A stretch of DNA of 64,000 nucleotides, taken from NCBI GenBank assembly GCA_964366335.1, contig CAYITQ010000001.1, positions 1 to 64,000 of the forward strand. The letters run 5' to 3'. Under the pieces are notes generated by a model that was given only the letters and a program-made list of their open reading frames with translations, was not told where the DNA came from and did no database searches. Positions 31,475 through 42,989 of the stretch are shown piece by piece. Made by a program: the position numbers and the translations under genes. Origin of the DNA: JACRNA01 sp964366335 (GTDB taxonomy: Bacteria; Patescibacteriota; Microgenomatia; CAZETR01; Amesbacteraceae). How positions within the stretch are numbered: position 1 is the stretch's first letter; each line of letters starts with the position of its first letter.

Positions 31475-32892
31475 AAGCCTAATTTAAAAGTCATAACAAT
31501 CGGAATATTGATTGTAGTTATTGCCGCGATACTGCGTTTTGTAAATCTAAACAGTTGGCCGATATTTGCCGATGAAGCCATTTATGTCCGCTGGGCTCAG
31601 GTCATGAAAGCTGAATCTACTTTGCGTTTTTTACCATTATCTGACGGTAAGCAACCCCTATATATGTGGACTGTGATACCCTTTCTGAAAATATTTTCAG
31701 ATCCTTTGGTTGCGGGAAGAGTGCTGTCGGGTTTAACGGGAATAATAAGCGTATTGGGAGTCGGAGTACTAACATATTTATTGACCAAAAAAATTAATCA
31801 GGGGTTAGTGGCCGCCGGAATTTACGCCGTTATTCCATATAGCGTTTTATTTTCCCGAATGGCCATGGTTGATTCAATGCTGACAATGTTTATTATTTGG
31901 GGACTTTTGTTTTTTATAATTAGTGTCGAAAAGCACAGATGGGATTTCTCGATGTTGTCAGGCTTTGCTTTTGGTGCGGCATGGTTGACCAAATCGCCGG
32001 CGATGTTTTCACTCTTATTGTTGCCAAGTATTTTTTTCTTGTACAAATGGAAGTGGAAGAATTTAGGCTATATTACAACTGTCTGGATTTTGGCATTTGG
32101 GATGTACAACATATTACGCTTGGGTCCGGAATTTCATATGATAGCCATTAGAAATCTGGATTATGTTTGGTCACTTTCTGAGATTATCAAGCATCCGTTG
32201 GATCCTCTCAAGCCACATTTATTTGATGTCTGGAATTTCTTTTTGTATTTGCTGACACCGGTGGGATTAATGATGGTAATACTTGGTATCAAGAAAAACA
32301 AAATAATGGCTCTATGGTGGATTTTACCGGTTTTGGTTCAGGCAACGATTGCCAAAGGTTTTACTGCCCGTTATTTATTGTTTACCGTTCCATTCGCGGT
32401 TTTATTAATCAATAGATTTAATAAACTTCTCTTAGCCCTGATAATAATTCCGGCATTAGTTATTGATGGCTTAATTATATTTAAGCCAGAATCAGTACCA
32501 TTACCAAGAAATGAACGGGCGGGGTATCTGGAGGAATGGACAGCCGGTCAGGGTATCAAGGAAATTTCGAGCCAAATAATTCAAATGAGTAAAGATGGGC
32601 CAGTGTTGGTAGGCAGTGAAGGATTTTTTGGGACACCATTTAGTGCACTAGAGCTTTATTTAAATAAAGTTCCCGATGTGAGAATTGTGGGCGTGGGGGT
32701 CTGGATAGATAGTGTATCAGATAAACTCACCAATTCCCTGGCGGACAACCAAGTAGTATTGGTTGTCAACTCAGACCGTCTCCATATAGACGATTATGCC
32801 AAACATAATCTGACATTGCTTGCGAGCTATCCAAAAGCTATCAAGCCTAATGGCACTCAAGACAAGCTCTTATTTTTTAAAGTAAATAGAAA

Positions 32893-32896
<4 letters not shown>
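31472..32896 (+). CDS. PMT/ArnT-like membrane glycosyltransferase (GT39/83)
   Basis: 474 residues, polytopic. The first-loop motif 'WPIFADEAIYVRWAQVMKAE' supplies the DE pair, followed by 'DGKQPLYMWTVIPFLKIF', the ArnT/PMT-2 pattern (lipid-linked sugar donor). The C-terminal soluble region ends 'DKLLFFKVNRK'. The start ATG coincides with the end of the right inverted repeat of the four-helix-bundle element. Overlaps the next gene by 4 nt. Confidence 0.85.
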
Positions 32897-34519
<1,623 letters not shown>

Positions 34520-34527
<8 letters not shown>

Positions 34528-35956
34528 TCTAGATACAGTTAAATCAAGGGCGGTGAGGGGCATGGCGACGTTGACTGGAGGAGGAGTAATATTGACTCTG
34601 ATTTCGGGAATTGGGGTGTTGTTACTGACCACATTTTTGGGTCCAAAAGAATTCGGGTTATATGGTCTAGTTGTTAGTATTATCGTTATTTTGGGATATT
34701 TTTCTGATATCGGGCTGGCAGCTTCTCTTATTCAAAAAAAAGAAACACCCACAATTAATGATTTAAGAACCACTTTCACGATTCAACAAGTATTGGTTTT
34801 AATTTTGGTGACTTCTACAATAATTTTGTCACCATTTATTAAAAACTATTATAGCTTAGGAACATCGGAATATTGGTTGCTTTTGGCTCTTTTGGCCAGT
34901 TTTGTCTTATCGTCATTAAAATCAATCCCTTCGGTCATGCTTGAACGGGAACTAAGGTTTGACAAAATTATGATAGTCCGGATCGTGGAAGCGTTGATTT
35001 TTAATGTGATAGCTGTAATTATGGCGATTAAAGGCTTTGGAGTATCTTCATATATACCTGCGGTATTAGGACAGGGAATAATTGGTTTAGGATTGTTGTA
35101 TATATTCAAACCCTGGTCTGTTGGCTTAGCATTTTCCAGAGATAGTTTAAAAAAATTATTGAAATTTGGAGTCCCGTATCAGACCAATTCATTATTGGCT
35201 GTCGCCAAAGACCAATTTATGAATTTATTTTTGTGGAAAATTATTGGCGCTTCGGGTATGGGTTATTTGAGCTGGGGTATTTATTACAGTCAGCAACCAC
35301 AGAGGCTCGTTATGGATAATGCTTCCCGGGTGGCATTTCCGGCACTCTCACGCATACAGGATAATCCCGAAGAATTCAAAAAATCAGCAGAAAGGTTATT
35401 ACAGTTTATAAGTCTCGTCATTTTTCCACTGGTAATAATAATCGGTCTGTCCTGGTCCCATCTGGCTTTTTTGGTGCCAAAGTGGTTTAAATGGCAACCA
35501 GCTCTAATTCCTCTGTATATAGCCTGTTTTGGGGCTATCATGTCGTGCCTGTCCACTCCGGTCACGGGCATTCTCTATGCTCTGGGTAAAGCCAGAATTA
35601 ACACATATTTGATGATTATGTGGCTTGCCTTGGAATGGTCACTAAAGCCGGTTTTGGCTATCAAATTTGGTTTTATGGGGGTAGCCTACGCCGTAGGGAT
35701 AATATCTATTTTTTCTTTGGTTCCTCTATTTATCGCCAAAAAGATTATTGGTTTCAGTTTGGTCAAAAGTTTACTTACATCGGTCGCCTCTAGTGGGTTA
35801 ATGCTGGTAATTGGATTACTGGTTCATAGCTTTGGAATTATAGTTACGCTTATTATGTCATCATTGGGCTATGTAATTGGTGTCATGGCCTTTGGGGGAA
35901 AAAGTTTATTATCGGACATCAAGCCGTTTTATGAATATTTTAAAAAGAAGCTATAA
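34520..35956 (+). CDS. Wzx-like lipid-linked oligosaccharide flippase (MOP/PST family)
   Basis: 478 residues, 12-14 membrane segments. 'TLTGGGVILTLISGIGVLLL' and 'LGPKEFGLYGLVVSIIVILG' are the N-terminal signature of polysaccharide transporters that flip polyprenyl-linked glycans. TAGAAT (34509-34514) ends 5 nt before the ATG, a possible internal promoter. It overlaps the upstream gene by 8 nt and the downstream gene by 26 nt. Confidence 0.88.
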
Positions 35957-37451
35957 GGTTTGGTTATTGATTTTGATGGGATCCGTCATGTGGTCGCTGA
36001 CCATGGTCAAGAGTGGCTTGGTTTATGACTACGGCATGGGGTTTTGGGGACCAAATGGCCATGACGGTGTCTGGCATGTGGCCTTGGCCAGTAGTTTGGC
36101 ACGCGGAAGTTTAGATATGCCGATTTTTGCAGGCGAAAAGATAAAAAATTATCATTTGGGATTTGATTTGATGCTAGCTAGTTTACACACAATTACCCGT
36201 ATTCCTATTGTTAATTTATATTTTCAAATATTACCTCCTTTGCTTGCTATAGCCATTGGCTGGTTGGTTTATAGACTGACAAATAATCTCTGGAGTGTAT
36301 TTTTCGTTTATTTTGGCGGTAGCTTAGGATGGGTCTTTCGAGGAGGGGAATCTATGTTTTGGGCCCAACAATCAATGTCCACCCTTATCAACCCTCCCTT
36401 TGCCTTATCACTTATCTTAATGCTTACAGGTTTAATATTAATTCAGAAGAAAAAATATTTGTGGGCCGGTCTGGTATTTGCCATACTCCCACATATCAAA
36501 ATATATGCGGGATTATTGGCCTTCGGGGGTTTATTGGTAGCGGGTCTAAAAGATAGAAATTTATATAAGACTTTGATTTTGAGTTTAATAATTTATATTG
36601 CGACAAACTACCAGCTCCTAACAACTAGCTCCTCTCTGGTGGTTTGGCAACCTGGCTGGTTTCTCGAGACCATGATGGCTCTTTCAGACCGCTTCAATTG
36701 GCCAAAGTTTTACGAGGCCATGATCAATTATCGTGCGGCTGGTAATTATCCCAAAGCAATATTGGCATATAGCGTGGCTTTGGGGATATTTGTTGTTGGT
36801 AATATGGGAACGAGAATTATTGGATTGTTTCAGACTAAAAACCTGTTTTATACTAGTATTATCACTGCAGGACTTGTCTTGCCAATGCTTTTTGTCCAAT
36901 CGGGGACTGCCTGGAATACAATACAGTTTTTTTATTATTCTTTATTCTTCGCAGGGATTTTGGCGGGAGAAAGCCTCAAAAAACTACCTAAGTTACTTAA
37001 GATACTTATCGTCATGGTAACTATTCCTACAGCGATTCAGACTCTACCTCATTATTTACCAGACCGTCCGCCGGCAAAAATATCTACTGAAGAGCTGGAA
37101 GCCCTAAAGTTTTTGAGTAGACAACCCGCCGGTACAGTACTGACTTATCCGGCAGTAGTCAAAGACACCCAAGCTCCCAGACCGCTGTATGAATATGAAT
37201 CAACGGCTTATGTTAGTGCAATGAGTAATAAATCATCCTTTCTCGCGGATGAAGTAAACCTAAATATCATGGGCTATGCCTGGCAAACACGGCGTAAATC
37301 GGTAGACGAATTTTGGAAAAACCCATCTGTTAACTTCTTGGTAGATAATAATATAAAGTATGTTTATTTAATCAAAAATGCCGGAAGGATTTCGTTTGAT
37401 ATGTCAAATATCTTTGAAAACTTTGCCATAGCGATTTATAGAGTCAAATAG
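35931..37451 (+). CDS. Polytopic GT-C-like membrane protein
   Basis: 506 residues from the ATG at 35931 (NILKRSYKVW). Many membrane segments; first-loop region 'GPNGHDGVWHVALASSLARG' and 'GEKIKNYHLGFDLMLASLHT'. The layout (acidic first loop, polytopic core, C-terminal soluble part) is GT-C-like, but I do not recognise a named family. It overlaps the flippase by 26 nt. A 7/14-nt repeat lies in the codons for 'NYQLLTTSSSL'. Confidence 0.65.
   Translation: MNILKRSYKVWLLILMGSVMWSLTMVKSGLVYDYGMGFWGPNGHDGVWHVALASSLARGSLDMPIFAGEKIKNYHLGFDLMLASLHTITRIPIVNLYFQILPPLLAIAIGWLVYRLTNNLWSVFFVYFGGSLGWVFRGGESMFWAQQSMSTLINPPFALSLILMLTGLILIQKKKYLWAGLVFAILPHIKIYAGLLAFGGLLVAGLKDRNLYKTLILSLIIYIATNYQLLTTSSSLVVWQPGWFLETMMALSDRFNWPKFYEAMINYRAAGNYPKAILAYSVALGIFVVGNMGTRIIGLFQTKNLFYTSIITAGLVLPMLFVQSGTAWNTIQFFYYSLFFAGILAGESLKKLPKLLKILIVMVTIPTAIQTLPHYLPDRPPAKISTEELEALKFLSRQPAGTVLTYPAVVKDTQAPRPLYEYESTAYVSAMSNKSSFLADEVNLNIMGYAWQTRRKSVDEFWKNPSVNFLVDNNIKYVYLIKNAGRISFDMSNIFENFAIAIYRVK
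36606..36633. repeat. 7-nt repeat in polytopic GT gene
   Basis: Units AACTACC, AGCTCCT, AACAACT, AGCTCCT in phase. Confidence 0.55.
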
Positions 37452-37469
37452 TATAAAATAGACAGTGAT

Positions 37470-38372
37470 ATGCTATCAGTAGTAATTGTAGTCTGGAATG
37501 AGGAGAAAAATCTGCCACGGGTGGTGGCATCGGTTAAGGATATTACTTCAGAAATAGTTGTGATCGTGGATAAAGCTACCACAGACAAAACAGCCGAAAT
37601 AGCCAAGAAACTCGGTTGTAAGATCTTTTATCATGAACACACAGGAATAGTAGAACCGATTAGGAGTTTTGCTATCTCAAAAGCCAAACACGAATGGATC
37701 TTACTTCTGGACGCAGATGAGGAAGTAACTGAAAATTTGGCAGCGAAAATTAGAGAGATAACAAAGGAGTCGTTGGTTGACTTCGTCCGGATTCCCCGCA
37801 AAAATATAATTTTCGGTAAGTGGAGCAAGAGTGATCATTGGTGGCCGGATTATGTCTATAGACTGTTCAAAAAAAATGCGTTGACTTGGGATAATGCAAT
37901 TCATAGTGTACCTTTTACTCGGGGGAAAGGGATAGATTTACCGGCAGAAGAAAAATACTGTCTCATTCATCATCACTATACTACTGTTTTTGAATATGTA
38001 GACAAAATAAACCGCTATACCGATCATCAGAAAGGTGTAGTTTTGGAAAAGGGTTATAGATTCATAGTGTCAGATTTAATTACCAAACCGATAGACGAAT
38101 TTATCAGGCAATTTTTTGCCAGGCATGGATATAGAGAAGGAATTCATGGGTTGGCCATAGGGCTTCTGCAAGCTTTTTCAGAATTAATTTTGTATTTAAA
38201 ATTATGGCAAGATGGAGGGTTTGTATCAAACTCGCTTGATCCGAATTCCGTAAAACAATTTGTGATAAATAAATCACATGAATATACTTGGTGGGAATAC
38301 CAGGCAAAAATTGACGAAGCAAATATAATTGGCAAACTTTGGTACAAATTAGCTAGAAAACTCGGGATATGA
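37470..38372 (+). CDS. GT2, WaaE/KdtX-like
   Basis: 300 residues. 'SVVIVVWNEEKNLPRVVASV', 'VIVDKATTDKTAEIA', 'LLDADEEVTENL' (DxD) and 'FVRIPRKNIIFGKWSKSDHW' match the WaaE/KdtX-type GT2 group. The C-terminus has a membrane-associated segment. A TATAAAAT region (37452-37459) lies 10 nt upstream of the ATG. It heads a run of soluble GT genes (37.5-43.8 kb). Confidence 0.85.
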   Translation: MLSVVIVVWNEEKNLPRVVASVKDITSEIVVIVDKATTDKTAEIAKKLGCKIFYHEHTGIVEPIRSFAISKAKHEWILLLDADEEVTENLAAKIREITKESLVDFVRIPRKNIIFGKWSKSDHWWPDYVYRLFKKNALTWDNAIHSVPFTRGKGIDLPAEEKYCLIHHHYTTVFEYVDKINRYTDHQKGVVLEKGYRFIVSDLITKPIDEFIRQFFARHGYREGIHGLAIGLLQAFSELILYLKLWQDGGFVSNSLDPNSVKQFVINKSHEYTWWEYQAKIDEANIIGKLWYKLARKLGI

Positions 38373-39259
38373 AAGTAATGACTGTTGTCTTATGCTTTAA
38401 CAGTAAGAAATATATTGGGGAATGTTTGCAGAGTTTGTCAAAAAATAATTCTGATATATTGATTGTTGATAGTGGGTCCACTGACGGATCTCAAGATTAT
38501 CTGAAAACGAATTACAACGAATTGAAACTAATTTCAACTAAAAAAAATCTGGGATACGCAGGGGGAAACAATGTAGGTCTGAGATACGCGCTCGAGCATA
38601 ATTATGATTTTGTTTGGGTGGTGAACCCAGATATTGTTGTTGATTCCAGAGCCCTGGAAGAGGCGATGAAAGTAATGACAAAGAGCGAAACGACAGCAGT
38701 TGTCGCTTCCAAGGTTTATTTTGCACCGGGCTTCGAATTTCACAAAAACCGCTATTCCAAAAAGGAATCAGGAAAAGTCATTTGGTACGCAGGTGGTGAC
38801 AATGACTGGAAAAATGTTTTTGCAATTCATTACGGAATGAATGAAGTTGATAAAGGCCAATATGACAAAGAAAAGGAAGTAGGGTTTGCCACCGGGTCAT
38901 CAATGCTGATTAGGTGTGAAGCACTAAGAATATCCGGCGTTATAGATGAAAAATACTTTTTGTATTATGAAGAAAATGATCTCCTCCAGAGGATTAGGAA
39001 AGCTGGTTGGAATTTTATGTACGCACCCAAAAGTCTTGTTTGGCATAAAGTTGGTCAAGCAGCAGGTATTGGCTCACCTCTGGCAGATTATTATATAGCC
39101 CGTAACCGGATGCTCTTTGGTATGCGCTGGGCACCATTTCGCACCAAGCTATTCTTGGTACGTGAATCCTTAAAGCTTCTGTTTTTTGGCCGCCGGTGGC
39201 AGAAAACCGGTATCAGAGATTTTTATTTGAGAAAATTGGGTAAAGGATCATATGCTTAG
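38369..39259 (+). CDS. GT2, rhamnosyltransferase-like
   Basis: 296 residues. 'MTVVLCFNSKKYIGECLQSL', 'IVDSGSTDGSQDYL', 'NLGYAGGNNVGLRYAL', 'VNPDIVVDSRAL' (DxD equivalent) and 'KYFLYYEENDLLQRIRKAGW' are typical of WbbL/RfbN-like GT2 proteins that add rhamnose or similar sugars. That fits with rmlAB upstream, though the donor is not proven. ATGA overlap with the gene before and 8-nt overlap with the gene after. Confidence 0.85.
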   Translation: MKVMTVVLCFNSKKYIGECLQSLSKNNSDILIVDSGSTDGSQDYLKTNYNELKLISTKKNLGYAGGNNVGLRYALEHNYDFVWVVNPDIVVDSRALEEAMKVMTKSETTAVVASKVYFAPGFEFHKNRYSKKESGKVIWYAGGDNDWKNVFAIHYGMNEVDKGQYDKEKEVGFATGSSMLIRCEALRISGVIDEKYFLYYEENDLLQRIRKAGWNFMYAPKSLVWHKVGQAAGIGSPLADYYIARNRMLFGMRWAPFRTKLFLVRESLKLLFFGRRWQKTGIRDFYLRKLGKGSYA

Positions 39260-40004
39260 CGCAATAATAATTACTTTAAATGAAGAAACGATGATTGGTG
39301 ATTGCTTGTTGTCTGTCAAATTTGCTGATGAAATAATTGTGGTTGACTCGGGGAATACCGACCAGACTAATAAAATCGCTCAGGAGTGTGGTGCCAGGAT
39401 AATAAAGTCTGTTCCCGGATCCGGATACGATCAATACCGGAATGCCGGACTTAAATCCGCTAAGAGTGATTGGATTTTGTATGTCGATGCCGATGAACGG
39501 GTAACTCCATTACTCAAACAGGAAATCGAACAAATAATTAGCTCGAATTTGGAATTTTCGGCTTTTGAAATTCCCAGACGGAATATTTATTTAGGGAAAG
39601 AAATGTTTTATGGTGGCTGGGGTAACGACCGCGTCATCCGTTTATTTCAAAAAGACAAGTTGCTCCAATATAAAAATGCTCTACATGAACAACCGGAAGT
39701 TGAAGGCAAAATAGGATTACTGAAGAACTCCATGGTTCACTTTTCTCATCGTGATCTCGAGATAATGCTTAACAAAACCCTATTGTTTACTGAATATGAA
39801 GCGGACCTCAGAATTAAAAAGGGGCATCCACCGATAGTTGTATGGAGATTATTTAGAGTAATGCTGACTGAGTTTTGGCACAGATTTATAAAGCTTCAGG
39901 CCTGGCGTGACGGAGTAGAAGGCGTAATTGATGGCATGTTTCAGGTATTTAATATGTTTGTTATTTATACCAGATTATGGGAAACACAAATCACAAAGCA
40001 TTAA
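39252..40004 (+). CDS. GT2, WaaE-like
   Basis: 250 residues. 'AIIITLNEETMIGDCLLSVK', 'VVDSGNTDQTNKIA', 'YVDADERVTPLLKQEI', 'FEIPRRNIYLGKEMFYGGWG' and 'RVIRLFQKDKL' match the same WaaE/KdtX-type GT2 group as the gene two upstream (at 37470). Probable role: adding a sugar to a surface glycan on the cytoplasmic side. Confidence 0.86.
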   Translation: MLSAIIITLNEETMIGDCLLSVKFADEIIVVDSGNTDQTNKIAQECGARIIKSVPGSGYDQYRNAGLKSAKSDWILYVDADERVTPLLKQEIEQIISSNLEFSAFEIPRRNIYLGKEMFYGGWGNDRVIRLFQKDKLLQYKNALHEQPEVEGKIGLLKNSMVHFSHRDLEIMLNKTLLFTEYEADLRIKKGHPPIVVWRLFRVMLTEFWHRFIKLQAWRDGVEGVIDGMFQVFNMFVIYTRLWETQITKH

Positions 40005-41008
40005 TATATGATCCCTATTGGGATTCGTTGGGTGGAGGGGAAAAATATACCGCTACGGCAGCCAAAGCTTTACTTGATCAAAATTGGCAGGTAGACATCT
40101 ATTGGCCGAAAAATATTTCTGCTCAAATTCTCGACCGTTTTGGAATAGATCTGTCACGCGCTAATTCTGTCTATGAACTAATAACTAATAACTATGAACT
40201 TGTCTTTTGGGTTCCCGATGGTAGTCTTCCCGTTTCATGGGCCAAAAAGACCCTTATTCATTTCCAATATCCGTTTCACGACGTTGGCGGACACAACATA
40301 AAGAATCTTGTCAAATCCAGATTTTACACATTTATATCAAATTCACAATTTACCAAGCAAGTCGTTGATCACGAATATTGGATAAATAGCCATGTGATTT
40401 ATCCGCCGATTAAGACTAACGATTTTACGCCCGGACCTAAATTTAAACACATATTGTATGTAGGTAGATTTTCCAACCTAGCCCAAGCCAAAGGCCATGC
40501 AACCCTGATCCAAAGCTTCAGAAATATTTATAGCCGGATACCTGACTGGAAACTAATATTGGCCGGTAATACCAATGTGGGTACAACAGATGAATATTTC
40601 GATAATTTACAGAATACAGCCAAAGGATTGCCTGTTGAATTTGTGATAAATCCGGATTTAGCTGATCTAAAAAAGATATATTCCCGGGCCAGTATCTTCT
40701 GGTCGGCCAGTGGCTATGGAATAGTTGAATCTGATCAACCGGAACGGATGGAACACTTTGGCATGACGGTGGTCGAGGCCATGTCTGCAGGAGCAGTCCC
40801 GATTATTGTCAATTCTGGTGGCCACCCGGAAATAGTAACTCACGGTGAAGATGGTTTTTTGTGGGAAAGTCCAGACCAAATGGAAAAAATTACCTTAAAT
40901 CTGGTCCCGGACAAGAAAAGATTAATTTATGTTTCCAAATTTGCTCAAAATAAAGCCAAAATTTTCAGTGAAGAGAAATTTAAGGTAAAATTATCTGAAT
41001 TGCTATGA
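39977..41008 (+). CDS. GT4 glycosyltransferase
   Basis: 343 residues, GT-B fold. The N-terminal 'LIYDPYWDSLGGGEKYTATA' gives the Gly-rich acceptor loop. The C-terminal Rossmann part has 'HILYVGRFSNLAQAKGHATL' and the donor-site EX7E region 'HFGMTVVEAMSAGAVPIIVN' (E in VVEAM). ALG11-like family members use GDP- or UDP-sugars. The start overlaps the upstream gene by 28 nt; a later start is not obvious. A 7-nt repeat encodes 'YELITNNYEL' near residue 70. Confidence 0.85.
   Translation: MGNTNHKALIYDPYWDSLGGGEKYTATAAKALLDQNWQVDIYWPKNISAQILDRFGIDLSRANSVYELITNNYELVFWVPDGSLPVSWAKKTLIHFQYPFHDVGGHNIKNLVKSRFYTFISNSQFTKQVVDHEYWINSHVIYPPIKTNDFTPGPKFKHILYVGRFSNLAQAKGHATLIQSFRNIYSRIPDWKLILAGNTNVGTTDEYFDNLQNTAKGLPVEFVINPDLADLKKIYSRASIFWSASGYGIVESDQPERMEHFGMTVVEAMSAGAVPIIVNSGGHPEIVTHGEDGFLWESPDQMEKITLNLVPDKKRLIYVSKFAQNKAKIFSEEKFKVKLSELL
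40171..40198. repeat. 7-nt tandem repeat in GT4 gene
   Basis: Units CTATGAA, CTAATAA, CTAATAA, CTATGAA in phase. The same two heptamers recur at 60388-60415 in another GT4 gene, but at a non-homologous protein position. Confidence 0.8.
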
Positions 41009-42195
41009 CAAAAAAAATAATTGTACTATTGATGTTTGGCCTGATATTACGGTTGGTACTAATGTTTACCACCTTTCATTTAGACATTCGCGGACACAAT
41101 TTAGCTGCCTATCTTATTTCTCAAAAAGGTGAAGTGTTAACCTTTTACGACTACATAAGTCGCTTACCTAGGACACATCGTTGGGTTGAGGTTTATAGAG
41201 ACAACTTATTTATTTATCCACCCCTGTCTTATTTAACATTATCTGCTTTCATGAAAGTTTTGGGACCAATCTATCCCTGGAATACCTTTTTTGCTTTGAT
41301 TCATGAAGTGGATTCAATTCCCAAGGACTATACCTGGCTCCTACTCAAATTTCTACTCAAGTTTCCATATTTAGTTATAGAAGGTTTGGGAATATGCTGG
41401 TTAATAAAGAAAGTAGATTTAAAAGCCAGAGATAAATTTATTCTGGGACTTGCCCTAAATGTACCCGTTTTGTTTTCGGCCTATATGATGGGTCAATTCG
41501 ATGTCATTATTGCCATTTTGATTGCGGTCTCTGCAATAGCGTCACTGAAAAAGCCAACTATTTGGTCAGCTGTTCTTTTGGGAGTAGCGGCTGGTTTTAA
41601 GCCTTTTCCCTTATTATTGTTACCGCTTTTGGGTGAAGGTATCAAAGATAAATTAAAATATGTTCTAATCGGTGTAGCTACATATATTCTAATAATTTTT
41701 CCCTATTTAGGATCTGCCGGTTTCAGACGGTATGCCCTATTAGCCAGCCAAACAGATAAGATTGAATTTGCCAAGATTTTGGTTTCGGGATCTCAATATC
41801 TAGCTTTGTTCTGGGTTTTGTCGATTCTGTTGTGGTGGTGGAACTGGTATGACCACAAGAGGCTGACCTTGGTGGAATGGTATTTGGCCGGACTGCTAGT
41901 CTTTTATTCTGTAACCCATTTTCACCCCCAATGGTTTACTTGGGGCAGTTTACTCATCGTTTGGATTGGAGCTCACAAAAAAGAACTTCGTTTGCCACTA
42001 CTTGTCTTGGTCTTGAGTTTTGTGGCTCTTTTAATGTTGTTTGAGCCATCTTTGAATTTCGGTCTTTTTGGGATCAAGTTTGATTTATTTGCGGCTATAA
42101 ATAAACATTTTCCAGCTGATCAATTGGCCTCGATTTTACGGTCCTTGTTTGCCGCTACCGGCATTGTTACTATATTGAGATTACGGAAATCATGA
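41005..42195 (+). CDS. Polytopic glycosyltransferase (GT87/DUF2029-like)
   Basis: 396 residues, about 10 membrane segments. 'LDIRGHNLAAYLISQKGEVL', 'FIYPPLSYLTLSAFM', 'FSAYMMGQFDVIIAILIAVS' and 'GVAAGFKPFPLLLLPLL' resemble the GT87/PimE-like mannosyltransferase layout (motif YxYPP and GQxDxxxA). It would use a polyprenyl-phosphate sugar. ATGA overlaps with both neighbours. Confidence 0.75.
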   Translation: MTKKIIVLLMFGLILRLVLMFTTFHLDIRGHNLAAYLISQKGEVLTFYDYISRLPRTHRWVEVYRDNLFIYPPLSYLTLSAFMKVLGPIYPWNTFFALIHEVDSIPKDYTWLLLKFLLKFPYLVIEGLGICWLIKKVDLKARDKFILGLALNVPVLFSAYMMGQFDVIIAILIAVSAIASLKKPTIWSAVLLGVAAGFKPFPLLLLPLLGEGIKDKLKYVLIGVATYILIIFPYLGSAGFRRYALLASQTDKIEFAKILVSGSQYLALFWVLSILLWWWNWYDHKRLTLVEWYLAGLLVFYSVTHFHPQWFTWGSLLIVWIGAHKKELRLPLLVLVLSFVALLMLFEPSLNFGLFGIKFDLFAAINKHFPADQLASILRSLFAATGIVTILRLRKS

Positions 42196-42989
42196 TTACC
42201 TCTGTCGTTATTCCGGTTTATAACGGTAGAAAATATTTAGAGGATAATCTGCTATTTGTAAATAAACTCGGTGTCAATGAGATTGTGATAGTGGACGATG
42301 CGTCCACTGACGGATCCGCAGAATTTATCGCAAAAAACTATCCAAATATTAAATTAATAAAACACGATGCAAATAAGCGTTTTCCCATTTCAGTCAATGA
42401 CGGATTCAAAAATGCCACAGGTGATATTGTGTTTTTGTTAAATCAGGACCTGAAGCCCCATAGAGATTTGGTAAAGAATGCTCTGAGACATTTTAAAGAC
42501 GATTGTATATTTGCTGTCACATTCAATGAGGGTGATCATTCATGGGCGGATGGCAAATGGATAAGCGGAATGCTCGAATTTACAAACGGAAAGCTGGATG
42601 ATAAGTTACACGAATCTCTTTGGCCTTCGGGGGGGGGGAGTGCTATCCGCCGTGATGTCTGGAATAAACTTGGAGGCTTTGACCCGATATTTACCCCAGG
42701 TTATTTCGAAGATTTGGATTTGGGACTTAGAGCATCAAAGGCGGGGTATAAAAATATCTGGGATCCAAGATGCACGGTAACACATTTGGTCTCGGGAACT
42801 TTTCCAAAAGTGTTCACTCCGAAGAAACTTCAATATATCAAAGAGCGGAATTATCTGATAGCTGTCTGGAAGAATATTGATTTAAAACTCTGGCCAGCAC
42901 ATATATTTAGTTTAATTAAACGAATTATCCGTGGACCTGGTTATTTAGTTCCTGTAGTATGGGCTTTATGGAAAAGATTAGCGTCATAA
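42192..42989 (+). CDS. GT2 with G10 homopolymer (possible phase-variable gene)
   Basis: 265 residues. 'SVVIPVYNGRKYLEDNLLFV', 'IVDDASTDGSAEFIA', 'LLNQDLKPHRDLV' (DxD equivalent), 'SGGGSAIRRDVWNKLGGFD' and 'YFEDLDLGLRASKAGYKN' are standard GT2 motifs. The GGG tripeptide is encoded entirely by GGG codons, making a run of ten G (42629-42638). Overlaps the next GT2 gene by about 22-30 nt. Confidence 0.85.
   Translation: MITSVVIPVYNGRKYLEDNLLFVNKLGVNEIVIVDDASTDGSAEFIAKNYPNIKLIKHDANKRFPISVNDGFKNATGDIVFLLNQDLKPHRDLVKNALRHFKDDCIFAVTFNEGDHSWADGKWISGMLEFTNGKLDDKLHESLWPSGGGSAIRRDVWNKLGGFDPIFTPGYFEDLDLGLRASKAGYKNIWDPRCTVTHLVSGTFPKVFTPKKLQYIKERNYLIAVWKNIDLKLWPAHIFSLIKRIIRGPGYLVPVVWALWKRLAS
42629..42638 (+). 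repeat. G10 homopolymer tract in GT2 coding sequence
   Basis: Ten consecutive G residues within TCG-GGG-GGG-GGG-AGT. Such tracts in surface-glycan glycosyltransferases are a known slipped-strand phase-variation device in other bacteria. It is in frame as sequenced. Confidence 0.7.

Noticed and set aside
36982..37008. Nine-nt repeat AACTACCTA/AGTTACTTA in the polytopic GT gene
   Set aside because: Its period is a multiple of 3 and fits a Leu/Lys-rich peptide, so it may be only a protein-level repeat.
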